Source: Rickettsiales bacterium
GTDB lineage: Bacteria > Pseudomonadota > Alphaproteobacteria > Rickettsiales > CANDYO01
Direction of reading: 5' to 3'
Assembly: GCA_025210695.1 (NCBI GenBank)
Contig: JAOARE010000028.1
Location: 1 to 48,424 of the forward strand
DNA: 48,424 bases
The first letter of the stretch is position 1. Every line of letters starts with the position of its first letter. A model generated the notes under the pieces. The model made no database searches. It was not told the origin of the DNA and saw nothing but the letters and a program-made list of their open reading frames with translations. The translations under genes were made by a program, and so were the position numbers. Below, piece by piece: positions 17,866 to 25,846 of the stretch.

Positions 17866-18381
17866 TTATTTGTTACGCATGGCCTTTTTAACATGGCGCA
17901 AGAAAACATCTCTTTTCATTGCTGACATATAATCTGGCATGGTGATTCCATTTAAATGATCATTCTCATGAAGAATGGCTCTGGCCATCCAGTCATCTGC
18001 TTCCATTTCCTGTTTATTACCATCATAATCTAAATATTTCACCTTGATTTCTTTAGGACGAGATATTAAAGAGCGTCCTCCTGGAAAAGAAAGACATCCC
18101 TCTTTCATATCTATCTTTTCTTCAGATAAATGAATTATTTCAGGATTAATAAAAAAATGTGGCTCCTTCAAAGATGGATCCGTTTTTTTACCAATATCCA
18201 CTGTAAAAATTCTTTTCAACTGACCAACTTGAACTGCTGCAAGGCCTGCGCCTTCCTCATGATACATTGTTTCCAACATATCATCGAGAAAGCTTTGCAA
18301 GTTCTTATCAACCACCTCAACAGGATTAGATTTCATTTTAAGAAGAGGATTAGGAGTAAATATTAATGGTAATTTAGCCAT
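17866..18381 (-). CDS. def: Peptide deformylase
   Basis: Metalloenzyme that removes the N-formyl group from nascent proteins. The three family motifs are present: GAGLAAVQVG (motif 1, about residue 44), EGCLSFPGG (motif 2, with the metal-binding Cys) and the HExxH metal site in LHENDHLNG (motif 3). Length 171 is typical of type I enzymes. It lies 4 bp after the CADD-type gene and 13 bp before fmt. No anomaly seen. Confidence 0.98.
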   Translation of the reverse strand: MAKLPLIFTPNPLLKMKSNPVEVVDKNLQSFLDDMLETMYHEEGAGLAAVQVGQLKRIFTVDIGKKTDPSLKEPHFFINPEIIHLSEEKIDMKEGCLSFPGGRSLISRPKEIKVKYLDYDGNKQEMEADDWMARAILHENDHLNGITMPDYMSAMKRDVFLRHVKKAMRNK

Positions 18382-18385
18382 TGAA

Positions 18386-19051
18386 TTAATGCTTACATTC
18401 CAATTTATGAGCTTCCATCATTCCATCTAAAAAGCCCCATAAAACTTCTGCTGCTTCTGAAGCCGCTTTAGTGGCTATTTTCTGATCTTCTGGAGATAAT
18501 TTTTCGATTAAACCAGCAACTTCTTCTGAATGCCAAACATCCGCACCTTTATGAACTTCAAAAAACTTTAATGCTTTCTCACCTGTAATATTATAAAACT
18601 CTTTTAGTCCTTGAATTTTACTTTCAGAAACTGCTGGAGTTTGATATTCATAAGCATATAAAGCACCAAGACCTGAAGCATATGATTCTTTACAAAGATC
18701 AAAGAATCTATTAACCAAAATTTCTGTCTTTTTATACGCTTTAACTTTAACTAAATCTTCTTCTTTAACTCCAAGCTCTGTAGCAAAATCTCTCCATAAC
18801 TTAGGATGATTTTCATCACCTCTTTCTTCTTCAATTAAATTTTCTAGCAGCACTTGACGATCTTTCAAGTCGTCACATTGGCTATGGATTAAACTAACAT
18901 AACGCGGGAAAGCCTCCACATGTTTATAATATTGATGGGCATAATCAGCCAGAATACTTTGGTTTAACTCCCCTGCAGTCCACATTTTGTAGAAATCATG
19001 TTTTAATAAATGCTTATCAGCTATTTTCTCACGTAAATTTTTAATAGACAT
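18386..19051 (-). CDS. CADD-family (TenA/PqqC-like) folate pathway protein
   Basis: Heme-oxygenase-like all-helical protein of the CADD group. Chlamydial CADD makes para-aminobenzoate for folate by consuming one of its own tyrosines in a dimetal- and oxygen-dependent reaction. Here the metal ligands are all visible: Glu75 and His82 (in EEERGDENH), Glu135 (YAYEY), His167, Asp171 and His174 (HKGADVWH). Tyr21 and Lys145 fall where I recall the sacrificial Tyr27 and Lys152 of the chlamydial protein. It heads the CADD-def-fmt run, 4 bp before def, so a folate-precursor enzyme is co-transcribed with the formyl-folate user Fmt. TenA thiaminase is the alternative but the motif spacing fits CADD better. 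Confidence 0.85.
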   Translation of the reverse strand: MSIKNLREKIADKHLLKHDFYKMWTAGELNQSILADYAHQYYKHVEAFPRYVSLIHSQCDDLKDRQVLLENLIEEERGDENHPKLWRDFATELGVKEEDLVKVKAYKKTEILVNRFFDLCKESYASGLGALYAYEYQTPAVSESKIQGLKEFYNITGEKALKFFEVHKGADVWHSEEVAGLIEKLSPEDQKIATKAASEAAEVLWGFLDGMMEAHKLECKH

Positions 19052-19161
19052 TATTTTCTATCTCCTAATTGAATTTTTATTGCCCCAAGCCTATACCATT
19101 TTATCTTTTCAATCAAGAATAATTAATCCTCCAGTTAATGCCTTATAACGCTGCCAATATG

Positions 19162-21306
19162 CTACATCTTGAATCTTTCGATGTAATGCACGCATTCTTT
19201 TGATCTTAAAGCGGCTATCATATTGGTTAACTGAGTAACGCCCACCACTTCAACATCTATAACCATCTCAAAAAAGTCTTGAGATCTTCCTGTGAGCTTT
19301 ATATTACTTATGTTAGAGCCATGCTTAGATATTATTGAGGTGACTGTAGAAATAGCCCCTATCTCATTAGAAATTGTTGTTTTTAAACGACATAGATGCT
19401 TATAATCTTTAGCATTTTTATCCCATGAAACTTCAATCCACTTATCTTCATCTTTATTTTTATGAAGCGCATCACAATCAGCTGTATGAATATTTACTCC
19501 TTGGGTTCCATCAAATACTCCAACAATCTGATCTCCAGGCAAAGGGTTACAACAAGTTGCAAAATGAAATACCGTCTCTGAAGCCATTCCTTTTACTAAA
19601 ATTGGAGAACATGTAGGTTTTGGTTTCTTACGAAATTTTAAAAAAGAAAATTTATCTTTTAAATTACCTAATTTACTCTTTTTATTCTTATATAAAGCCC
19701 TAAGAACATCCTCTCTTGCAATACTACCTTCACCAATTGCAACATATAAATCTTCAATATTTTTTTTATGAAAAAGAGATAAGTATTCTCTAAATTCCTC
19801 TTCTTTAAACTCCTTTCCTTCCCCAATAAAGAATTTGGATAAAATAGATTTACCAAGACTGGCATATTCCTTACGCTGCTTGGAACGAATAAAATATTTT
19901 ATCTCTGATTTTGCCCTGGCTGTAACCACAAATTGTTCCCACACAATTGAAGGAGCTTTGTTCTTAGAAGTTGAAACCTCAACTTGATCTCCATTTTCTA
20001 ATATAGTTCTAAGTGGAGCTGCACGACCATTGATTTTAACTCCTGAACAAGAATTTCCAATATCAGAATGAAGAGCATATGCAAAATCAACAGGAGTTGC
20101 TCCTTTAGGAAGCGCTATAATTTCTCCTTTTGGAGTAAAACAAAACACTTGATCTTCATACATTTCTAATTTTGTATGCTCAATAAAATCTTCAGTTTCA
20201 GAATTATCAAGAATTGTTATTAATTCTCTAATCCATTTAAATCTTTTACCACCCACTGTGTCTTTCGTTAAATTTACATCTTGTTTATATCCCCAATGTG
20301 CAGCAACCCCCCAATCATTAAGATAATGCATTTCTTGGGTTCTAATTTGTATTTCAATGCGCTGCTTATTAGGCCCCACTACCACTGTATGAAGCGAGCT
20401 ATATCCATTACTTTTAGGAGTGCTTATATAATCTTTAAAACTACCTGGAATCATCTGATAAGCAGCATGGATAATACCAAGAACCTGATAACAATCAATT
20501 ACATCATGAACTATAACCCTAAAGGCAATAATATCTGAAAGCTGTTCAAAAATAATGTTCTTAAGCTTCATTTTATGCCATATTGAACAAGGAGTTTTCT
20601 CTCTTCCATTTACTTCTGCACTAATACCAAAATCAGAAATAGTTTTACTAATATGAGTTTCTATTTTATCAACCATAGACCCACCATCAGATCTTAAGTA
20701 TTCAAGGCGGTTAATTATAGATTTTCTTTCTTCAGGATATAAAATAGCAAAAGCTAAATCTTGCAATTCATGCTTCATTTTTTGCATACCTATACGCTCA
20801 GCCAAAGGAGCGTATATTTCCATAGTTTCAAGAGCTATTCTTAAAGCTTTTTTTTCAGACAAAAAATGTACTGTTCTCATATTGTGTAAGCGATCTGCCA
20901 GTTTAACAACCAAAACTCTAATATCTTCAGACATCGCCATTAATAATTTTCGAAAATTCTCTCCTTCTCTAATATTATCAGGCTGAAATTTTATTTTTGC
21001 TAATTTAGTTACACCATCAACAAGCTTGGCAACATCTGTACCAAAATGAATTTGAATATCCTCTAAGCTAATTGCAGTATCTTCTACTGTATCATGAAGC
21101 AGAGCAGTAATAATGGAATCCTCATCTAAATGCATTTCAGCTAAAATCAAGGCAACTGCTAAAGGGTGGAGGTAATAAGGCTCCCCTGATGCTCTAACTT
21201 GGTTCTTATGAGCCTTCTTTGCAAACTCAAAAGCTTTAATTACCTGCTCAGGATTAAAGCTTGAATTATAAGATTCTATTTTCTTTATTAAGACTATATG
21301 ATTCAT
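19162..21306 (-). CDS. spoT: Bifunctional (p)ppGpp synthetase/hydrolase (Rsh/SpoT)
   Basis: Makes and degrades the stringent-response alarmone. Domains in order: HD hydrolase (YYLHPLAVA; LLHDTVEDT about residues 70-77; KLADRLHNMRTV), synthetase (GREKTPCSIWHKMK, DIIAFRVIV, GSFKDYISTPKSNGYSSLH, IEIQIRT), TGS (FCFTPKGEIIALPKGATPVDF, split), a zinc-finger-type helical region with CCNPLPGDQIVG, and a C-terminal ACT domain (SNEIGAISTVTSIISKHG). The key motifs of both catalytic domains look intact and the length (714) is full. It starts 17 bp after the small lptM gene on the same strand. Rickettsia species mostly carry only fragments of this gene. Confidence 0.96.
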   Translation of the reverse strand: MNHIVLIKKIESYNSSFNPEQVIKAFEFAKKAHKNQVRASGEPYYLHPLAVALILAEMHLDEDSIITALLHDTVEDTAISLEDIQIHFGTDVAKLVDGVTKLAKIKFQPDNIREGENFRKLLMAMSEDIRVLVVKLADRLHNMRTVHFLSEKKALRIALETMEIYAPLAERIGMQKMKHELQDLAFAILYPEERKSIINRLEYLRSDGGSMVDKIETHISKTISDFGISAEVNGREKTPCSIWHKMKLKNIIFEQLSDIIAFRVIVHDVIDCYQVLGIIHAAYQMIPGSFKDYISTPKSNGYSSLHTVVVGPNKQRIEIQIRTQEMHYLNDWGVAAHWGYKQDVNLTKDTVGGKRFKWIRELITILDNSETEDFIEHTKLEMYEDQVFCFTPKGEIIALPKGATPVDFAYALHSDIGNSCSGVKINGRAAPLRTILENGDQVEVSTSKNKAPSIVWEQFVVTARAKSEIKYFIRSKQRKEYASLGKSILSKFFIGEGKEFKEEEFREYLSLFHKKNIEDLYVAIGEGSIAREDVLRALYKNKKSKLGNLKDKFSFLKFRKKPKPTCSPILVKGMASETVFHFATCCNPLPGDQIVGVFDGTQGVNIHTADCDALHKNKDEDKWIEVSWDKNAKDYKHLCRLKTTISNEIGAISTVTSIISKHGSNISNIKLTGRSQDFFEMVIDVEVVGVTQLTNMIAALRSKECVHYIERFKM

Positions 21307-21322
21307 AACAACCTAATAATAA

Positions 21323-21424
21323 TTAGTTTTGAGATTGCTCTTCTGAAGGTAAATATAAATCACCCTTCACTCCACAACTTGTTAAATGTAATAATATGAG
21401 TATACTTAAAAATAACTTTTTCAT
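21323..21424 (-). CDS. lptM: LptM/YifL-type small outer-membrane lipoprotein (33 aa)
   Basis: A 33-codon gene encoding a lipoprotein: basic start MKKLF, a hydrophobic stretch, the lipobox LTSC with the lipidated Cys at position 17, then GVKGDLYLPSEEQSQN. The mature start C-G-x-K-G-x-L-Y-x-P is the hallmark of LptM (YifL), a lipoprotein that helps mature the LptD-LptE lipopolysaccharide translocon in E. coli. It lies 17 bp upstream of spoT on the same strand and diverges from the TlpA-like gene. The ribosome site is weak (GGAT). Assignment rests on the signature alone, since so short a protein has little else. Confidence 0.8.
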   Translation of the reverse strand: MKKLFLSILILLHLTSCGVKGDLYLPSEEQSQN

Positions 21425-21461
21425 AAATTTTATCCAAATTAAAAATTTAAGGAGGCCCTAG

Positions 21462-22199
21462 ATGTTGAGAATATATACCAAATTACTTTTTATTTCTGTA
21501 TTATTTTTTTCATCTATTGTTTCTGCTGAAGCCCCCCAGGAAACGCCACCGGAACAACCTTTATCCAGCGAAGAAACTCAGAAAACACCGCCGGAGAACC
21601 CTTTGAGAACACAAAATATACCTTCAATCTTTCAAAAAGTTACATCTCCTATATCTCTTTCGATAGACAGTATATTCTATAATCAAGATATGGAAAAGAA
21701 AACATTAGATAATTTTGAGAATCATTTTATTATTATTCATTTCTGGGCTAGCTGGTGCATGGATTGTCAAAGTGAATTAATTGCCTTAAATAAATTACAA
21801 AAAGAATTTAGAAAAAAAGCATTGATGGTGATTGTAATCTCTGAAGATTTCAAAGGAATTCCTGCAATTGACAAATTTTTCACAAAACACCAAATAGACT
21901 ATTTAGACATTTATCTCGACAAAAAGAAATCGATATATAATAAATTAATGATTAATCATTTGCCAGCCAGCTATCTTATGGATTTTGATGGCAAAATAAT
22001 TGCAAAATCAACCCCTGGGGTGCCTATTGATTGGGATAATGAAGAATTAAAAGAATATTTAGAATACAAAGTTAGCCAACGTCAATTATTACCCCCAGAA
22101 TATAAAACGGTTAGAAAAGAATATATTCCACCAAAAATTGTTGAACCAGCCCCAATTCCTGAAAAACCAAAAGAAAAATCTAAACTATTTATAAATTAA
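21462..22199 (+). CDS. TlpA/ResA-like exported thioredoxin-fold protein
   Basis: Membrane-anchored or periplasmic thioredoxin-fold protein, probably acting on disulfides. It has an N-terminal hydrophobic signal or anchor (to about residue 22), a Pro/Glu-rich linker, then the fold with FWASWCMDCQSEL (Cys99 and Cys102), a cis-Pro in NHLPASYLMDFDGKI, and a proline-rich C-terminal tail. The active site CMDC lacks the proline of the usual WCxPC. The start is supported by AAGGAGG. It is followed 10 bp later by the S49 peptidase gene, so the two are probably co-transcribed, and it diverges from lptM. Confidence 0.85.
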   Translation: MLRIYTKLLFISVLFFSSIVSAEAPQETPPEQPLSSEETQKTPPENPLRTQNIPSIFQKVTSPISLSIDSIFYNQDMEKKTLDNFENHFIIIHFWASWCMDCQSELIALNKLQKEFRKKALMVIVISEDFKGIPAIDKFFTKHQIDYLDIYLDKKKSIYNKLMINHLPASYLMDFDGKIIAKSTPGVPIDWDNEELKEYLEYKVSQRQLLPPEYKTVRKEYIPPKIVEPAPIPEKPKEKSKLFIN

Positions 22200-22209
22200 A
22201 AGAGGCAAA

Positions 22210-23070
22210 ATGACTAATAACGTTAAAAGAACTAATACAAAATCAAGTTTCTTAAAAAAATATCTTAAACTTTTTAAGCGCAAACATGTGGTCAACATAC
22301 TTAATTTAGAGGGAGTAATTGGAGCAGTAAATTTCAAACAAGGACTCACCTTGTCTCATCTTAACAAACATTTAGAGCAGGCTTTTGAAGGAAAGAATGT
22401 TAAAGCTGTAGTCTTAAATATTAATTCACCAGGGGGATCTCCTGTTCAGTCTGAGTTAATTGCCAAAAGAATCAGCCAATTATCAAAAAAATCTTCTATT
22501 CCTATAATTAGTTTTGTTGAAGATATCGCTGCATCCGGTGGATATTGGATTGCTTGTGCGGCTCCAGAAATAATAGTTGCTGATAACTCCATAATAGGTA
22601 GTCTAGGAGTTCGTTTCTCGGGATTTGGTTTTAACAAAGCAATTGACCGTCTAGGAATTGACCGTCGTGTTTATACAAAAGGAGGAAACAAAGCGCTACT
22701 AGATTCTTTCTTGCCTGAAAGAAAAGAAGACATAGATATTATTTTAAATGTTCAGGAAGATATATATAATAATTTTAAGAACCATGTAAATCACTCAAGA
22801 AATGGAAAATTAAAATTTGAAGGAGAAGAAGCCTTTACTGGAGCCATCTGGTCTGGAAAACAAGCTGTTGAAAACGGCCTTGCCGATAAAATTGGGGACC
22901 TTTATAGTGAAATTGAAGCTAGATTTGGAAAAAAAATAAATATTCGAATAGTTAATCAAGAAAAGTCCTGGATCAAAAGAAAACTATCAATGATGTTGGA
23001 TTCTGTTACTCAGTCAATTTCTAGTTATTCTGTTGACAGTTTAGCTGAAAAGAAATTTGAATTAAGATAA
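22210..23070 (+). CDS. sppA: S49 family signal peptide peptidase-like protease
   Basis: Serine-lysine protease of the SppA/SohB family, which degrades cleaved signal peptides and membrane-protein fragments. Motifs: NINSPGGSPVQSE, the nucleophile Ser109 in EDIAASGGYWIACAA, the IIGSLGVRF strand, and the general-base Lys161 in TKGGNKALLDSFLP. At 286 residues it is a single-domain form, as in alphaproteobacteria. No obvious N-terminal membrane helix is present, only a basic start. AAAAGAGG precedes the ATG. It is the second gene after the TlpA-like gene, 10 bp downstream. Confidence 0.92.
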   Translation: MTNNVKRTNTKSSFLKKYLKLFKRKHVVNILNLEGVIGAVNFKQGLTLSHLNKHLEQAFEGKNVKAVVLNINSPGGSPVQSELIAKRISQLSKKSSIPIISFVEDIAASGGYWIACAAPEIIVADNSIIGSLGVRFSGFGFNKAIDRLGIDRRVYTKGGNKALLDSFLPERKEDIDIILNVQEDIYNNFKNHVNHSRNGKLKFEGEEAFTGAIWSGKQAVENGLADKIGDLYSEIEARFGKKINIRIVNQEKSWIKRKLSMMLDSVTQSISSYSVDSLAEKKFELR

Positions 23071-23077
23071 CACCCCT

Positions 23078-23107
23078 CTTGAAATTATATGATTGAATAC
23101 ATAAATT
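23078..23107 (+). promoter_or_regulatory. Possible heat-shock (RpoH-type) promoter of grpE
   Basis: CTTGAA, the RpoH -35 hexamer, is followed after 16 bases by CATAAATT about 40 bases before the grpE ATG. The -35 match is exact but the -10 is only partial; grpE is a classic heat-shock gene, which raises the prior. Confidence 0.3.
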
Positions 23108-23146
23108 TACAGTTAAGGAATCATATTCAAAAATTGGAAATATATT

Positions 23147-23737
23147 ATGACAACTAACAAAAACAACAAAGAATCTGAAAAACTTGCTCAAGTGCTAAAA
23201 GACATACAATCCAATCCTCAAAAGCAAGAAGAGCAACCAGCCGAACTCAACAAACTAAAAGAAGAAAATACAGCCGCTATGGAAGAAATAGCACAGTTAA
23301 AAGAGCAGTTACTCCGTATGACAGCAGATGCCGAGAACTCTCGCAAACGTAATGCTAAACAAGTGGAAGATGCTAGTAAATTCGCTATAAATAAATTTGC
23401 ACAAGATCTTATTGAAGTTCTAGAAAATTTATATATGGCCACTGATAGCATCCCAAATGAAGAACTAGAACAAAACTCTTCTCTTCTCTCCATTTATAAA
23501 GGAATTGAAATGACAAAAACAACCTTATTAAAGGTGTTTGAAAAATATGGATTAAAAAGAATTATGCCAGAACTTGGAGAAAATTTTGACCATAATTACC
23601 ATGAAGCCGTTTCTCACATAGAACATAATGAATTACCAGCCAATTCAGTAACTAATGTTATGCGCGCCGGATATTCACTTCATGATAGATTAATTAAACC
23701 TGCAATGGTAGTGGTTGCAAAAACACCACAATTATAG
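23147..23737 (+). CDS. grpE: Nucleotide exchange factor GrpE
   Basis: Co-chaperone that releases ADP from DnaK. The protein has an N-terminal charged coiled-coil (ELNKLKEENTAAMEEIAQLK and on), the long-helix segment ending in RMTADAENSRKRNAKQ, and the C-terminal beta-wing domain with MPELGENFDHNYHEAV and a final VMRAGYSLHDRLIKPAMVVV. Length 196 is normal. It stands alone, 76 bp after the S49 peptidase gene, with a possible heat-shock promoter in the gap; dnaK and dnaJ are not in the window. Confidence 0.97.
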   Translation: MTTNKNNKESEKLAQVLKDIQSNPQKQEEQPAELNKLKEENTAAMEEIAQLKEQLLRMTADAENSRKRNAKQVEDASKFAINKFAQDLIEVLENLYMATDSIPNEELEQNSSLLSIYKGIEMTKTTLLKVFEKYGLKRIMPELGENFDHNYHEAVSHIEHNELPANSVTNVMRAGYSLHDRLIKPAMVVVAKTPQL

Positions 23738-23777
23738 AGTTAATATTGTCAATAGTTTTTGTAGTTTACTAAATCTC

Positions 23778-23806
23778 TTGATTCTTAGAGGTTGCAAACT
23801 TATCAT
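23778..23806 (+). promoter_or_regulatory. Possible sigma-70 promoter of the outer-membrane barrel gene
   Basis: TTGATT, a 17-base spacer, then TATCAT, about 57 bases before the ATG at 23864. Moderate match only; position and the following independent terminator fit a monocistronic abundant-protein gene. Confidence 0.3.
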
Positions 23807-23863
23807 ATCTATTGTGTATACAAGATTTAACCCCTAAACGAATTAATTATTTAAGGAGACACC

Positions 23864-24571
23864 ATGAATAAAATAACAAAAACATCTTTAGCTCTAGTAG
23901 CATTAGGGCTTCTATCTACTTCAGCCTTGGCTTCTAGTGGCAAACAAGACACAAGCTTCCTAAAAAAAGACAAAGAAACGCCTATGGAGGCTCCTGTAGC
24001 TCAAGAAATGATGGATAAATATGTAGTTTTAGAAGCTGCATATCAATTCAATGACTATAAACCTAAATATGACAATGCTTCCAGAGCAACTGACAACTTT
24101 AAAGATTCTGGATCTTTAGGTGTTGGCCTAGGAAAAATAATAAATAAAAATTTCTTAGTTGATGCTATGGTTTCATATGTTCCAGAAACAGATTTTGATT
24201 TCACATCTTCTGGCAATTCAGATAAATATGATTCAACTGTAGCTACAACTAAACTTATGTTAAATGGAACATATTTAATTGACACACCTAAAGAAAATGT
24301 TTCTCCATATGTTACTGTTGGTCTTGGTACTGCATATAACCAGTTTGACATCACCACAACTAGAGGTGGAACAGCTACTAAATTTGATAAGAGCAAATTG
24401 GACTTTGCATATCAAGTTGGAGCAGGTGTATCTTACAAGTTAGAGAACGACTACAGAGTTAGCTTAGGTTACCGTTTTGCTGACAACGGAAACACTTATA
24501 AAATTGATGGTGTTACTAGCGATAGACTTCAAAGCCATAGTGTAGTTCTAGGACTTAGAGTACCATTCTAA
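23864..24571 (+). CDS. Outer-membrane beta-barrel protein (OmpA/opacity-like porin fold)
   Basis: A 235-residue surface protein with a signal peptide (cleavage after ALA, about residue 23) and a beta-barrel of alternating hydrophobic strands: VVLEAAYQFNDY, SLGVGLGKIINKNFLVDAMV, VSPYVTVGLGTAYN, FAYQVGAGVSYKL, DYRVSLGYRFADN and the last strand SHSVVLGLRVPF, which ends in the C-terminal Phe needed for BAM insertion. It resembles the opacity/Omp25-type eight-stranded barrels of alphaproteobacteria. A strong AAGGAG ribosome site, its own terminator and codon use suggest high expression. The variable regions between strands are the likely surface loops. Confidence 0.85.
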   Translation: MNKITKTSLALVALGLLSTSALASSGKQDTSFLKKDKETPMEAPVAQEMMDKYVVLEAAYQFNDYKPKYDNASRATDNFKDSGSLGVGLGKIINKNFLVDAMVSYVPETDFDFTSSGNSDKYDSTVATTKLMLNGTYLIDTPKENVSPYVTVGLGTAYNQFDITTTRGGTATKFDKSKLDFAYQVGAGVSYKLENDYRVSLGYRFADNGNTYKIDGVTSDRLQSHSVVLGLRVPF

Positions 24572-24602
24572 TATTTTTTAATAACTATTTTTAAATAGTA
24601 AC

Positions 24603-24640
24603 AAAAAAGGGGATCTTCTTTCAAGTGTCCCCTTTTTTAT
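24603..24640 (+). terminator. Rho-independent terminator after the barrel gene
   Basis: Perfect 11-bp inverted repeat AAAAAAGGGGA / TCCCCTTTTTT with a 14-base loop, ending in a T tract, 31 bases after the stop codon. A second weaker hairpin (ACTATTT/AAATAGT) lies just before it. Confidence 0.88.
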
Positions 24641-24703
24641 TAGATTAATATTAATTTTTAATATAAATTTAAGCATAATAACTGCCAAACACAAGGAGTC
24701 TTT

Positions 24704-25252
24704 ATGAAATCTTTTTTATCAATATTAATGGGATGTTTTATTTTTATGTCTACAATCACTACATCGGCAAATGCTGCTGACGAAAATACTTTATATTTAT
24801 ACCTAAAAGATGGTCGCGTCACCATTGAGATGCGCCCAGACTTAGCCCCTCAACATGTGGCTAGAATCAAAGAATTGGTCAAATCAAAATTCTATGATGG
24901 TTTGAAGTTTCATCGCGTGATAGATGGATTTATGGCTCAAACTGGTGATCCTAGAGGAAATGGAACTGGAGGATCCGGAAAAAATATCCCCGCTGAATTC
25001 AATAGTGAACCTCACTTCCGTGGAACAGTATCTATGGCTAGGAGCAGCAATCCCAACTCTGCAGATAGTCAATTCTTTATCTGCCTTGCAAATGCTCGTT
25101 TTCTTGACAACCAATACACAGTATGGGGCCAAGTAACCGAAGGCATGGAATTTGTTGATAAAATTAAAAAAGGCGACCCTAACAATAATGGCAGCGTAAC
25201 AAATCCTGACGTTATTGTTAAAATGGTACTTGCTGTTGATGAAGCAAAATAA
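24704..25252 (+). CDS. Exported cyclophilin-type peptidyl-prolyl isomerase
   Basis: Catalyses proline cis-trans isomerisation in the periplasm. An N-terminal signal peptide (cleavage after ANA, about residue 24) precedes a bacterial cyclophilin domain: FYDGLKFHRVIDGFMAQTGD with the catalytic Arg, GTGGSGKNIPAEF, FRGTVSMARSSNPNSADSQF and the FLDNQYTVWGQVTEGM end (each motif given in part). Total length is 182. The start has AAGGAG upstream. It follows the terminator of the barrel gene and lies 24 bp before pth, so it may drive pth as well. PpiA is the closest named relative, but the paralogue cannot be fixed. Confidence 0.93.
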   Translation: MKSFLSILMGCFIFMSTITTSANAADENTLYLYLKDGRVTIEMRPDLAPQHVARIKELVKSKFYDGLKFHRVIDGFMAQTGDPRGNGTGGSGKNIPAEFNSEPHFRGTVSMARSSNPNSADSQFFICLANARFLDNQYTVWGQVTEGMEFVDKIKKGDPNNNGSVTNPDVIVKMVLAVDEAK

Positions 25253-25276
25253 TACACAAAAGCATGGTTATAATTT

Positions 25277-25846
25277 ATGAACCATATAATAATAGCAGGG
25301 CTTGGTAATCCAGGTCCTTCCTATGAAGGAACTAGACATAATGTTGGTTTCAAAATTATAGACGCAATAGCTGAAGAATTTTCTTTTCCAAACTTTAGCA
25401 ATAAGTTTTCATCTTTAACTAGTAATAAAATTTTAGAGTCTCATAAAATAACTTTATTGAAGCCACAAACTTTTATGAACCTTTCGGGAGACGCGATATC
25501 TAAAGCTACCCATTTCTACAAAACATCTCCTGATAATTTAGTTGTAATTCATGATGATCTAGACCTAACTTTAGCTAAAGTAAAAATGAAAATTGGAGGA
25601 GGATCAGGAGGGCATAATGGTATCAAATCGATTGATCAACATATAGGTCCCAATTACTACCGACTAAGAATAGGTATTAATAAACCAATTCATCAAAAAA
25701 ATATCAGTAATTTTGTGTTAAATAAATTTGCAAAAGAGGAAGAAATAATTATTCAAGAAATGATTGGTAAGATATTAGAAAACTTTGACCTGATTATTAA
25801 AAAAGATCCACCTAATTTTATGAATAAAATGACTAATAAGAACTGA
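25277..25846 (+). CDS. pth: Peptidyl-tRNA hydrolase
   Basis: Releases tRNA from peptidyl-tRNA that has dropped off the ribosome. Motifs: GLGNPGPSYEGTRHNVGF with Asn11 and the catalytic His21, KPQTFMNLSG with the substrate-binding Asn, VIHDDLDL with the catalytic Asp, and GGGSGGHNGIKSI. Length 189 is normal. It lies 24 bp after the cyclophilin gene. Its stop codon directly abuts the stop of the convergent ankyrin gene with no base between, leaving no room for a terminator. Confidence 0.98.
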   Translation: MNHIIIAGLGNPGPSYEGTRHNVGFKIIDAIAEEFSFPNFSNKFSSLTSNKILESHKITLLKPQTFMNLSGDAISKATHFYKTSPDNLVVIHDDLDLTLAKVKMKIGGGSGGHNGIKSIDQHIGPNYYRLRIGINKPIHQKNISNFVLNKFAKEEEIIIQEMIGKILENFDLIIKKDPPNFMNKMTNKN

